Source of the DNA: Bacteroidales bacterium
Lineage (GTDB): Bacteria > Bacteroidota > Bacteroidia > Bacteroidales > UBA932
DNA length: 64,000 bases
Assembly (NCBI GenBank): GCA_024402115.1
Contig: JAKSJQ010000001.1
Location: 110,483-174,482 of the forward strand
Direction of reading: 5' to 3'
The notes under the pieces were generated by a model. It was not told where the DNA came from. It ran no database searches and saw nothing but the letters and a program-made list of their open reading frames with translations. Positions 39,074 to 47,382 of the stretch are shown piece by piece. Numbering within the stretch: position 1 is the stretch's first letter; every line of letters starts with the position of its first letter. Position numbers and translations under genes: made by a program.

Positions 39074-39113
39074 AAGAATACCTTTGTATTATAAAAAAGA
39101 ATACCTTTGTATT
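39074..39113 (+). promoter_or_regulatory. Tandem duplicated -7 boxes
   Basis: The 17-mer AAGAATACCTTTGTATT occurs twice, at 39074-39090 and 39097-39113. Each contains a perfect -7 box TACCTTTG (39079-39086, 39102-39109) and is itself an AATAC-CTTT-GTATT inverted repeat. This gives two promoters 23 bp apart, or two operator sites, before the gene at 39132. Confidence 0.75.
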
Positions 39114-39131
39114 CAACCTAATTACAGTATT

Positions 39132-39674
39132 ATGAAACGAACATTGATTCTTCCCCTTGTCGCATTGCTTGCAAGCGTTGCGGCTGCCGCCCAACCAAGG
39201 GCCGTTGGTGCTTATTTCTCAGCTATCAGTGAAGGCGTGTATTACCAGCACTCGCTTGGCGGGAAGCAGTTCCTCGAGCTTCGCGTCGGTGCCGATATCG
39301 GACTGCTGAACGGCACAGGACTGGGTTTCGATGCGGGTGTCGACTATGAATTCATCTTTGCGAGCTATCCCAAGTCCAACGGAACCTTCAACCTGTGGGC
39401 CGGCCCCGGCGTGCACGGCGGATATGGATATACCACGCTGATCCATCCCGTCAATGATCTGAATCCATTCGTTTCACTTGCGCTCAACTTCGGATTTGAC
39501 TTCACCTTCAACAAGCATCTCCAGCTCTTCGCAAAGCTGAGCCCGAAGGTCGGAGTGACCTGGGGCATGACGCATGATTCTGACAGGGAGGGCATAACAA
39601 AACGCACCCAGGTCGAATTCGCCAGGTCTGTCGCCGGACTCATTCCTGAGCTGGGTGTCGCTTATTCTTTCTAG
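39132..39674 (+). CDS. Outer-membrane beta-barrel protein of unknown function
   Basis: From ATG 39132 the protein (180 aa) has the signal peptide MKRTLILPLVALLASVAAAAQ and then eight or so amphipathic strands, ending in ELGVAYSF with the terminal phenylalanine of outer-membrane barrels. It is of the size of small 8-strand porin-like proteins. The earlier in-frame ATG at 39039 lies within the terminator and promoters and is rejected. No specific family is recognised. It has its own tandem promoter. Confidence 0.7.
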   Translation: MKRTLILPLVALLASVAAAAQPRAVGAYFSAISEGVYYQHSLGGKQFLELRVGADIGLLNGTGLGFDAGVDYEFIFASYPKSNGTFNLWAGPGVHGGYGYTTLIHPVNDLNPFVSLALNFGFDFTFNKHLQLFAKLSPKVGVTWGMTHDSDREGITKRTQVEFARSVAGLIPELGVAYSF

Positions 39675-39685
39675 GTATCTGGACT

Positions 39686-40696
39686 TTACTCCTTCTCCTG
39701 CGGGAAGAGTATGCGCAGGATGAACGACTTGATGGCAGCTGCGGACTCGCGGCCGAGGTTGCCGTGAGGCGCTCTGTCGTTCAGCAGGATCTCTGCCTCT
39801 ACTCCGGCGTCATAAAGCGCCTGATACATCTTCAATGCCTGTGCTGACGGCACTCTGATGTCCCTCTGTCCGTTGATGATGAGGATAGGAGGGTCGTCAG
39901 GACTCACATGGTAGAGAGGGCTTCCCGCCTTCACGAGTGCGTATTCCTGAGGGAATCTTTTCGGATTCCTGCTCACCGTGCCGAGGTTGCATTCCTCGGT
40001 GGTGAGGCCGAAGAGCTGTGAGCGGCTGGAGTTCGGGGCCTCTACGAGATCGTACACCTGGGCGTCGGTGCGGCCGAGGTCCGGACGTGCATAGAGGTCT
40101 GATGCAAGGGTGAGGAAGTCGGTCATGCCGTAGCAGTCCACGCATCCTATCACGTCGCTGTCCACCTCAAGGTTGCCACCTATTGTGCCTTCCATCTCTT
40201 CTTCGCCGTTCGATACGGCAGCCAGAAGTGCGAGCTGGGAACCGGCAGACTCGCCCATGGTCATGATGCGCTGCGGGTCGATGCCGTAGGTCTCTGCATT
40301 TGCCTTGAGGAAGCGTATCGCTGCCTTCACGTCATGTATCTGCGCAGGGAAGATAGCCTCTCCCGAGAAGCGGTAGGTCGCAGCCGCCACCGTCACGCCG
40401 CACTCGCGGAGCTCCATGAGCGCCTGTATCTGCTCACCGCCGGCGGTGTCGAGATTGTTGTCGCCTGATACCCACGCACCGCCATGAACGAAGAGCACGA
40501 CTGGCTGAGGTTCCTCGCCGACGCCCTTCCAGATGTTGATGTTGAGGGTCTTGGTGCCGCCGTCCGCGGTTGGCGCCTGTGCGAATTCCACGTTCCTGTA
40601 CACGGCTGGCTCTGCAGCCTCCTGGACGGGCTGCTGCGCGCACGATGCCAGCGCTGCTGCCGACATCATCGCAAGTATGATATTGCTGCGTTTCAT
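39686..40696 (-). CDS. Lipoprotein alpha/beta-hydrolase (BD-FAE-like)
   Basis: The 336-aa protein has a lipoprotein signal (MKRSNIILAMMSAAALASCAQ), then a hydrolase domain with LFVHGGAWVSGD (HGGxW oxyanion motif), nucleophile GESAGS, and late aspartate and histidine in NGQRDIRVP and APHGNLG. The pattern fits BD-FAE/carboxylesterases. It starts 22 nt after the ThuA-like gene, so both are in one operon, and it converges with the barrel gene at 39132. The substrate is unknown; a sugar ester is plausible. Confidence 0.8.
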   Translation of the reverse strand: MKRSNIILAMMSAAALASCAQQPVQEAAEPAVYRNVEFAQAPTADGGTKTLNINIWKGVGEEPQPVVLFVHGGAWVSGDNNLDTAGGEQIQALMELRECGVTVAAATYRFSGEAIFPAQIHDVKAAIRFLKANAETYGIDPQRIMTMGESAGSQLALLAAVSNGEEEMEGTIGGNLEVDSDVIGCVDCYGMTDFLTLASDLYARPDLGRTDAQVYDLVEAPNSSRSQLFGLTTEECNLGTVSRNPKRFPQEYALVKAGSPLYHVSPDDPPILIINGQRDIRVPSAQALKMYQALYDAGVEAEILLNDRAPHGNLGRESAAAIKSFILRILFPQEKE

Positions 40697-40718
40697 CTCT
40701 TTCTAGCTTATTTTTTTG

Positions 40719-41447
40719 TTATTTGCCGGCGGCCCAGAGTATGCCACGCTTCATGATTTCGTATGCCTCCGGCACCTCAAAGTCGGATACGACATGGCAG
40801 AGCGAAGAGTAGAATACCCTGCCTTCGCCGTACCTGGTCTTCCACACTACCGGCATCACGTGACCGTCGATCCATGAGGCGTGGTCGCCGTTGAAGGTGG
40901 TCGTCGCAAGGACCTTGACATTAGGGTCCACATGCATGTAGTACTGCTCCGAGACCATGTGGAAGTCCTTCAGACCCTTGGTGACCGGGTCCTTGTGGTC
41001 GGTGATGTTCACGTCGTAGTCGATGACCCCGCCCGGGTGCGCAACCCACTGGCCGCCCACCATGAACTGGAATTCGGTGTTGTTCCTGAATGAGTCGCCG
41101 ATTCCGCCGTGCCATCCCGCAATCGGCGTGCCGCCCTTCACCGCTTCGAGGAGGCCTCTCTCCTGTGCTGGTGTGATTCGGCCCATGGTCCATGCCTGGA
41201 TGATGAGGTCCACGTCCGCCATGAGCTCGGCATCGGTGTAGACGTCAAGGTCTTCGGAAGAGGTCACGGTCGCGCCCTGGGACTCGAGCCATGGGAGCAG
41301 GAACTCGTGGCAAGGTGCAGGGTCATGTCCGTCCCAACCTCCATATACATAGAGGACGTGCTTGCCCTCAAGGGTGCCTTCCGGCTTGTACCCGCTCTGG
41401 CATGCTACGGCAGCGGCGCAGAGAAGGAAGAATAGGATTCTTTTCAT
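40719..41447 (-). CDS. ThuA-domain lipoprotein
   Basis: From ATG 41447 the protein (242 aa) begins MKRILFFLLCAAAVACQSG with a lipobox Cys. The rest is a ThuA-like glutamine-amidotransferase-like fold: LYVYGGWDGHDPAPC, IIQAWTMGRIT, and GGTPIAGWHGG with the typical GWHGG turn. The family is linked to trehalose or sugar utilisation, without a proven reaction. A longer upstream frame to 41738 lacks a signal peptide and overlaps the divergent promoters. Confidence 0.85.
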   Translation of the reverse strand: MKRILFFLLCAAAVACQSGYKPEGTLEGKHVLYVYGGWDGHDPAPCHEFLLPWLESQGATVTSSEDLDVYTDAELMADVDLIIQAWTMGRITPAQERGLLEAVKGGTPIAGWHGGIGDSFRNNTEFQFMVGGQWVAHPGGVIDYDVNITDHKDPVTKGLKDFHMVSEQYYMHVDPNVKVLATTTFNGDHASWIDGHVMPVVWKTRYGEGRVFYSSLCHVVSDFEVPEAYEIMKRGILWAAGK

Positions 41448-41481
41448 AGTGTGGTGTAAGTGTGTTGGCTCGATCAATTCA

Positions 41482-41544
41482 CAAATGTAGGGCGTTTTTG
41501 TCGTAAAAGTTTGAAATAATGTCGCCGTTTTGTGCGTATATTTG
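41482..41544. promoter_or_regulatory. Divergent promoters between ThuA and DUF3857 operons
   Basis: A minus-strand -7 box TACATTTG occupies 41482-41489 for the ThuA operon. On the plus strand TTTG at 41511-41514, a 22-nt spacer and TATATTTG at 41537-41544 precede ATG 41560 by 15 nt. Confidence 0.65.
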
Positions 41545-41559
41545 AAAAAATTGGCAACT

Positions 41560-43527
41560 ATGAACAGAATATTATCTTCCATGGCAGTGCTGCTGCTCTC
41601 GGGTCTGATGTATGGACAGTCTGTCGACATTACGCGCAAAGTCGGAAAGGTCTCTGACATGGAGGTCGGAATGACTTCGTTTGACAAGGACACAAGCGCT
41701 TCCGTTCTGGTACTTTGGGAAAGTGAGGAGATTGCCATCGAGATGACAAACGATGGTGATTTGAGAAGGCATTGTACTCACGTCGAGAGAGTGAAGATAT
41801 TGAAGGAAGACGGAAGGGATTGGGGTGATTATTCTTTCACTCTCTATGACAGATACGATGAGGATATGTACAATATCAACGTCACCACCTACAACATGGA
41901 CAACGGCCATGTCACGGCCACAAAACTGCCGAAGAAGTCCATCTACAGGACGAGGGAGAGTGAGGCGACCAAGCTGACGTTCTCTGCTCCTGAGGTCAGA
42001 GTGGGATCGGTGCTTGAGTTGTCTTACGAGATGCATTCTGACGATTACTGGGACGTAGGAACACACTATTTCCAGCATTCGGTTCCAGTTAATTACAGCG
42101 AATTGGAGGTCAATACTCCGAAATGGTTAAGGTTCAGTCGTTTTACGCGCGGCCCTGTGACCCTTGCCTTCAAGGAAGAAGATAAGTCATCCGTCATCTC
42201 TGTCCAGGGCGACAGGATGATTCTGGATACTCATCACGAATATTTCACGGGGATAGACATCCCTGCGATGAAGGCTGAGGCGCACGTCTATGGCATATCA
42301 CAGTATATGTCTTCCGTGACTTATGACCTGTTGGCGCTTGAACTGCCTACTAATTACAAGACTTACAGCACGACCTGGAATGACGTGGACAAGGCTGTTT
42401 TGGATTCTGATATCTACACCGTACTAAACTCGAACTGCAGATTCAGGTCCGAAGTGGACGCCATAACGGCACAGGATCTCACACAGATGGAAAAGATCGA
42501 CAAGATCAGGGAGCTTACGTTGAGCAAGGTGACGTGGAACAAGATCAGGGCGCTTGTGCCGGGAAGCGTGGGTGACGTGCTCAAGGCGGGAACCGGCGAC
42601 AGCGCAGACATCAATGCCATTCTTGGTTCCGCCCTCAAGCATGCTGGTTTCCAGGTAGATCCTGTCCTCATCCGCAGCCGCAATAATGGCGTGGTGATGG
42701 ATTTCCATCCTAGCATTAACTCTTTCGACACCTTTGTCCTCAAGATTCAGGGAGAAGGACTTGATCCACTCTACTTGGACGGATCGAGGAAGGACGCTTA
42801 TTACAACACTCTTCCTGCTGATTTTCTTGTGAAGCAGGGACGAATTCCTGGGGTTGACGGAAGTGGGTACTGGGACGATCTCAGCCGTATTGTCAAGAGC
42901 AACGCCGAAGCGGTTTCTGTAAGTGTCACAATCGATGAGGAGGGCCTGATGAGCGGAAGTCTCCGAATGCAGTATACGGGTATTCCATCCTATTTGGTGA
43001 AAGGCACATATCATAATGCCAATGACGAGGAAAAGTTCATTGACCTGTTCGAAAATGACATGTCTATCCGAGTCAAGTCCATCACGACGGAAAACATGGA
43101 TGACTATACCGGCTCTTGCAGCATTAGAATAGAATTCGAAAAAGATTGTGATGTCGCTGGAGATATGGTTTATGTTCCTGCCTTCATCGAAAAGTTCCAC
43201 GACAAGTCAGATTTCAAGAATCCGGACAGACAGTATCCCGTGGATTTCCCTTGCACCGAACTCTGTAGCTATTCCTTAATGATTGATGTTGCTGATGGAT
43301 ATGTGATCGATCAGATACCGTCTTCTCAGAGGCTTGCTTTCGCTCCGCTTGGAGCCAGCATCCTCCTTCAGGCCAACAAGACCAGCGAAGAGACCGCAAC
43401 ACTCCAGTTCAGATATAAGCAGGATGAGACCTTCCTGAATGTCCCAGACTACCATGATCTCCAGAAATTCTGGGAAGTCTTGTGTAGCGTGTACGAGTCC
43501 ATGATAGTTGTCAGAAGAGCAGACTAG
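41560..43527 (+). CDS. DUF3857 protein with degenerate transglutaminase domain
   Basis: The protein (655 aa from ATG 41560) has a signal peptide (MNRILSSMAVLLLSGLMYGQ), an N-terminal DUF3857 domain (about 50-260: VERVKILKEDGRDWGDYSF), a central transglutaminase-like region (about 300-420) and a C-terminal DUF2569/beta-rich part. At the expected catalytic cysteine the sequence reads GTGDSADI, with Ser348 in its place, and the usual N-H motif is replaced by NSFDTFV. It therefore looks catalytically dead. It abuts its intact paralogue directly (TAG ATG). Confidence 0.8.
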   Translation: MNRILSSMAVLLLSGLMYGQSVDITRKVGKVSDMEVGMTSFDKDTSASVLVLWESEEIAIEMTNDGDLRRHCTHVERVKILKEDGRDWGDYSFTLYDRYDEDMYNINVTTYNMDNGHVTATKLPKKSIYRTRESEATKLTFSAPEVRVGSVLELSYEMHSDDYWDVGTHYFQHSVPVNYSELEVNTPKWLRFSRFTRGPVTLAFKEEDKSSVISVQGDRMILDTHHEYFTGIDIPAMKAEAHVYGISQYMSSVTYDLLALELPTNYKTYSTTWNDVDKAVLDSDIYTVLNSNCRFRSEVDAITAQDLTQMEKIDKIRELTLSKVTWNKIRALVPGSVGDVLKAGTGDSADINAILGSALKHAGFQVDPVLIRSRNNGVVMDFHPSINSFDTFVLKIQGEGLDPLYLDGSRKDAYYNTLPADFLVKQGRIPGVDGSGYWDDLSRIVKSNAEAVSVSVTIDEEGLMSGSLRMQYTGIPSYLVKGTYHNANDEEKFIDLFENDMSIRVKSITTENMDDYTGSCSIRIEFEKDCDVAGDMVYVPAFIEKFHDKSDFKNPDRQYPVDFPCTELCSYSLMIDVADGYVIDQIPSSQRLAFAPLGASILLQANKTSEETATLQFRYKQDETFLNVPDYHDLQKFWEVLCSVYESMIVVRRAD

Positions 43528-45381
43528 ATGAAGTCATTGATATGCATGTTGGCGACTCTCGTCGCTCCGTTAATAGTATGTGCACAGGGGAAATCTGCGC
43601 CAGCTGTCGTCGAGATGCTTCAGGAAGAATTCGTGATGTCATCAAGCGACAGAGCGGTTCATTCTGTAAAAAGCCGAGTCACGGTAAATTCGGAAGAAGG
43701 TTCAGAGGCTGCCGTGTTTTCTGAAACGACAGACAGCTACAGGACGCTTACGGCATTCTCGGCGACCATCAATGTCAATGGGAAGAAAATCAAGGCAAAG
43801 CTGACAGACGTCGAGACTATACATGCTTCCGGTTCTCTCGTCGATGACGTGGTGTCCAATTACTATGTCCCGGAAGCATCGTTCCCGTATACCGTCGAAT
43901 ATGAATATACGATTACGTATAAGAACGGAGTCCCTTCGTTCCCGGTGTTTCTTCCGGTAAAGACCTATGACATACCTGTGACCAGTGCCTCTTTTTCGAT
44001 ATCCGTGCCGTCCGGGACAAGGATAATGTACCGTTCGTCGGATGGGCCAACCATCTCAAGCAGTGAAGGGAATGACCTGTACGTTTGGACTTATAGCGAC
44101 ATTCCTCCGTTGAAAAAAGAAGCCATGATGCCGCCCGTGACTGATCTCGTCCCGTATGTGCGCGCTGCTCCGGAAGAATTCTTATGGGGGAAGTCCAGGG
44201 GTTCGCAGAAATCATGGGAGGACCTCGGTGCCTGGAATGCATCCCTTTTCCCGGTCGATAACGTTCCGGAGGATGTGAGGAACAAGATCGCAACCCTCAC
44301 AGAAGGGTGTAAGGACGATGTGGGGAAGATAAGGAAGGTCTTAGAATACCTTCGCGACAATACAAGATATGTAAGTATTCAGCTGGGGATAGGAGGCTAT
44401 GCTCCGTCATCTCCAGAGTCTGTCAGCAAGACCGGATATGGAGATTGCAAGTCTCTGTCATATTTCATGCGGACCTTGCTCAAGGGAATCGGGATTGATT
44501 CCTACTATGTCACTCTTAGCACCAGGGACAGGGATTTTCCAGAAGGTTACTCGGCGATGGGTCAGATGAATCATGCAATGCTGTGCGTCCCTGTCGGGAA
44601 AGACACAGTCTGGGTCGAGTGCACCAACCCCTCCTTGCCTCTGGGATATAGGCATAGCGGGATTGCCGGCCATCAGGTACTTCTCGTCAAAGAGGATGGG
44701 CAAAGTAAGATGGTGCGTGTTCCGGACTACGCAGATTCTCTGAAGTATTCCTATGAACAGGCAGAAATTACGTTAGATTCGGATGGTTCTCTTAAAGCGT
44801 CCTGCCTTTGCTCTTTCAGACTTGACGATGCGGAATCATTCGCTGACATAAGAAAGTGGGAAGCAAAGACCCAGTTGGCCAGACTGACGAGAGGATTCCG
44901 CGGATCTGTCGGCGATTTCAGACTGCGGAGCGTGTCTGACAATTTCGACGCATGGGACGGGGAATCAGACTATGTCCCACAGATTGACATCCGTTTTGAC
45001 CTGACTTCCAACATGTATTCCAAGGTTATGGGTGACAGGCTCTTCGTTCCCGTGCCGGTATTCTCGAGAGGGTTGACAGTAAGCCGATCGGAACGTGTAC
45101 ATGATATGTGTGTGACAGGTACGTCTACAATCATCGACAAGATTATAGTGCATGTGCCTGAAGGATATGAAATCGAGGCACTTCCTAAAGTCAATGATAT
45201 CAGCACTCGGTTCTTTGACATCATATCTACGGTCGAGGATAGAGGGGATATCATAACTATCACGGTCAAATCTACTACAAAGTCCGGCCGTTTCCCGAAA
45301 GAGACGTATGAGGAGTATCGTGCGGTTGCCAGGAATCTCAACAGAATCTATGAAAGTAATCTGGTATTCATCAAGAAATAG
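43528..45381 (+). CDS. DUF3857 transglutaminase-like protein
   Basis: The 617-aa protein has a signal peptide (MKSLICMLATLVAPLIVCAQ), a DUF3857 domain (about 40-240) and a transglutaminase core with Cys307 in GYGDCKSLSYFM and His349 in MNHAMLCV, followed by an acidic residue in VWVECTNP. It starts immediately after the stop of the degenerate paralogue. DUF3857/transglutaminase proteins are common secreted proteins of Bacteroidetes with unclear substrates, possibly peptide cross-linking or hydrolysis at the cell surface. Confidence 0.85.
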   Translation: MKSLICMLATLVAPLIVCAQGKSAPAVVEMLQEEFVMSSSDRAVHSVKSRVTVNSEEGSEAAVFSETTDSYRTLTAFSATINVNGKKIKAKLTDVETIHASGSLVDDVVSNYYVPEASFPYTVEYEYTITYKNGVPSFPVFLPVKTYDIPVTSASFSISVPSGTRIMYRSSDGPTISSSEGNDLYVWTYSDIPPLKKEAMMPPVTDLVPYVRAAPEEFLWGKSRGSQKSWEDLGAWNASLFPVDNVPEDVRNKIATLTEGCKDDVGKIRKVLEYLRDNTRYVSIQLGIGGYAPSSPESVSKTGYGDCKSLSYFMRTLLKGIGIDSYYVTLSTRDRDFPEGYSAMGQMNHAMLCVPVGKDTVWVECTNPSLPLGYRHSGIAGHQVLLVKEDGQSKMVRVPDYADSLKYSYEQAEITLDSDGSLKASCLCSFRLDDAESFADIRKWEAKTQLARLTRGFRGSVGDFRLRSVSDNFDAWDGESDYVPQIDIRFDLTSNMYSKVMGDRLFVPVPVFSRGLTVSRSERVHDMCVTGTSTIIDKIIVHVPEGYEIEALPKVNDISTRFFDIISTVEDRGDIITITVKSTTKSGRFPKETYEEYRAVARNLNRIYESNLVFIKK

Positions 45382-45406
45382 ACGAGTTTATTAAAATATG
45401 GTAGAC

Positions 45407-45967
45407 ATGAAAAGGATAAATGTTTGGACATGCTTCGGCCTGCTGGTGGCGATGATGCTTATGGCGTCATGCCAGGAGAAAGGTACTGATGGACCTGGAA
45501 AGAAAGATGATAACATTTCATTGACTGTGCTTGTTGGCAGCAGTACCAAGGAACTCATCGAGGGCACGGTGACCGTTACTTTCGAGCCAAGCGGAAAGAC
45601 GGCTGTGTATAATATCGGATCTGCGTCTGCAATTCCTGACAAGAACCTGTTCCAACTGTTCTACTCGAACTTGAAGCTGCTCTTCGGAGAGGACGGCGCG
45701 AGGAAATGGTGGGACGAGGTCGTGTCTATCGGCGGCACTGTCTCATGTGAGAAGGGCGATACCCAGTACGTGATCTCCAAGGATTACAGACCTAAGGCAG
45801 GCGTTTCCCTTACCGAAGAGGACAGTTACGACATCGTGTTGGCAATTGACTACAAGGTTGACGGCAAGGGAACTACCGATAACTGCTCCTTCAAAGGTAT
45901 GAAGGGAAATCACTTTGCTGACTGGTGCACCAGGATGTCCGGTCAGCCTTCGACCCACAAACTTTAG
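45407..45967 (+). CDS. Small lipoprotein of unknown function
   Basis: The protein (186 aa from ATG 45407) has an N-terminal lipoprotein signal ending MMLMASCQEK and a glycine/lysine-rich linker, then a compact beta-rich domain with LTVLVGSSTKELIEGTVTVTF. It is not recognised. It follows the transglutaminase pair by 25 nt in the same direction and may belong to the same operon. It is the last gene before the REP-bounded transposase. Confidence 0.6.
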   Translation: MKRINVWTCFGLLVAMMLMASCQEKGTDGPGKKDDNISLTVLVGSSTKELIEGTVTVTFEPSGKTAVYNIGSASAIPDKNLFQLFYSNLKLLFGEDGARKWWDEVVSIGGTVSCEKGDTQYVISKDYRPKAGVSLTEEDSYDIVLAIDYKVDGKGTTDNCSFKGMKGNHFADWCTRMSGQPSTHKL

Positions 45968-46010
45968 GCTGAAGATATTTATCTCCAGCGGCTTCGGTCC
46001 TGACTGTCAT

Positions 46011-46092
46011 AAATGTGCGTTTGGGCTGTTTTTACACATTTTACATAGGTCGGATGCCTTGAAATGTGTGAATCGGTCGCATTTGCACATTT
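46011..46092. repeat. REP-pair element, left copy (82 bp)
   Basis: Two palindromic units, 46011-46041 and 46062-46092, each run from AAATGTG to CACATTT and are joined by a GC-rich spacer. The whole 82-bp block recurs in the same orientation at 47151-47232 on the other side of the transposase gene. Confidence 0.8.
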
Positions 46093-46179
46093 TTGTGTGA
46101 CAGTGATACGTCGTTTCTCCGAATCGTTTACTTTTGTATTCGGACATTCGTTCTGATAGGGTGGTCCAGATGGTGCGAT

Positions 46180-47100
46180 ATGGAGAAGAAGGATTTTACG
46201 AGGCAGGAGAATTTGTGCCAAGCCCGGTTTCTGGAAGCGGGAAGCTGTTTTCACGTGTGCTCACAGGAGAATCATCCGGTGATATTTCATGACGAGAAGG
46301 AATTCAAGGCGGTGATGAACATCATTGCTTTTACTGGGTTTCTCTTCAGGGACATTCACATATTCACCTTTGAAGTCATGAGTAATCACCTCCACTTTGC
46401 ATTGAGTGGAGAGAAAGACAGGATCAGCTGCTTTCTGCATGTTCTTGTGACAAAACTTGCTGCCGATCCTGTGCTGAGTGGATCGCGTGCGTCTGTCAGG
46501 AAACTCAGTTTCAAGATCATTCCCATAGGCAGTCTTGACAATCTGCGGAATGTCATCTCGTACGTCAACAGAAATGGATTTGTCGTCAACCCCGCTCATT
46601 CTCCGTTTTCATATCCATGGGGTGCAAACAGGTACTTTTTCAATCCAGAGGCTAAGATGCGTCTTCTGGCGTGCGGGCACAAGGCGACATGTTCCCTCAA
46701 GCGTGAACTGTTCCATAGTGACAGGCTTGCCAAAGAAGGCGCTGTCGTCATCTTGGACGGTTACGTATCACCTGCCTGTCTCTGCCGTATTGAAGATGCG
46801 GAGTCATTTTTTCGTTCCTGTTGGCATTATTTCCAAAGTGTATCCAAGAACGTGGAAGCCTCAAAGGATATTGCAAAGGAAATAGGCGAGAGTATCTTCT
46901 ATAACGATGACGAATTGTTCTCGGTTGTTGCTGCGATGTGTGCAAAAGAATATGGGCGTCCGTCACCTACGACATTGTCAAGGGAAGAGAAGCTTGAGGT
47001 TGCGAAAAAGCTTCACTATGACTATAACGCCACCAACAAACAGGTGTCCAGAATCCTGAAGATAGGAGTAGACACCGTGAATCTGATTTTTCCGGGTTAA
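46180..47100 (+). CDS. REP-associated tyrosine transposase (Y1 HUH)
   Basis: The protein (306 aa from ATG 46180) has the Y1-transposase fold: HUH histidines His70 and His72 in MSNHLHFAL and the likely catalytic Tyr128 in YVNRNGF. The C-terminal 40 residues (LSREEKLEVAKKLHYDYNATNKQVSRIL) look like a helix-turn-helix. The gene sits between two matching 82-bp REP pairs, the arrangement of REP-associated tyrosine transposases, which cut and copy such palindromes as single-stranded DNA. A TACTTTTG -7 box at 46129-46136 drives it. An earlier in-frame ATG at 46093 directly abuts the left repeat and precedes the -7 box, so it is rejected. Confidence 0.85.
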   Translation: MEKKDFTRQENLCQARFLEAGSCFHVCSQENHPVIFHDEKEFKAVMNIIAFTGFLFRDIHIFTFEVMSNHLHFALSGEKDRISCFLHVLVTKLAADPVLSGSRASVRKLSFKIIPIGSLDNLRNVISYVNRNGFVVNPAHSPFSYPWGANRYFFNPEAKMRLLACGHKATCSLKRELFHSDRLAKEGAVVILDGYVSPACLCRIEDAESFFRSCWHYFQSVSKNVEASKDIAKEIGESIFYNDDELFSVVAAMCAKEYGRPSPTTLSREEKLEVAKKLHYDYNATNKQVSRILKIGVDTVNLIFPG

Positions 47101-47150
47101 TCTGTTTGAAAGCCCCCTTTTTATACATTTCATTGCAAAGGTGTCTTAGG

Positions 47151-47232
47151 AAATGTGCGTTTGGACCGAATTTACACATATTACGTAGGGCGGATGCTTC
47201 GAAATGTGTGTTTTGACCGGATTTACACATTT
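47151..47232. repeat. REP-pair element, right copy (82 bp)
   Basis: Direct repeat of 46011-46092, same length, with scattered substitutions, mostly in loops. Units are 47151-47180 and 47202-47232; the right edge of unit 1 reads CACATA rather than CACATT. Confidence 0.8.
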
Positions 47233-47263
47233 AGGGAAGGCCCCTACGCGCTTGACGTTTGCC

Positions 47264-47333
47264 AGGCCATCACCCGAAATGTCCACATGGAACTTTTTCA
47301 GTGCAATCCATCACCCCAAATGTCCAGATGACC
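47264..47333. repeat. Two imperfect 27-nt direct repeats
   Basis: Both copies share CCATCACCC(G/C)(A/A)AAATGTCCA(C/G)ATG-type sequence, with a 43-bp period, at about 47266-47290 and 47309-47333, just before the tRNA-Leu terminator. Confidence 0.55.
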
Positions 47334-47341
47334 GAAGAAAC

Positions 47342-47376
47342 AAAAACCAGCCTTGTAGATATCTACAAAACTGGTC
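47342..47376 (-). terminator. Terminator of the intron-bearing tRNA-Leu
   Basis: Read on the minus strand, a long stem (ACCAG outside, TTGTAGATATCTACAA inside, with a 2-nt internal loop) ends in CTGGTTTTTG. It begins 7 nt after the tRNA 3' end and has a T-run. Confidence 0.8.
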
Positions 47377-47382
47377 TTAACG

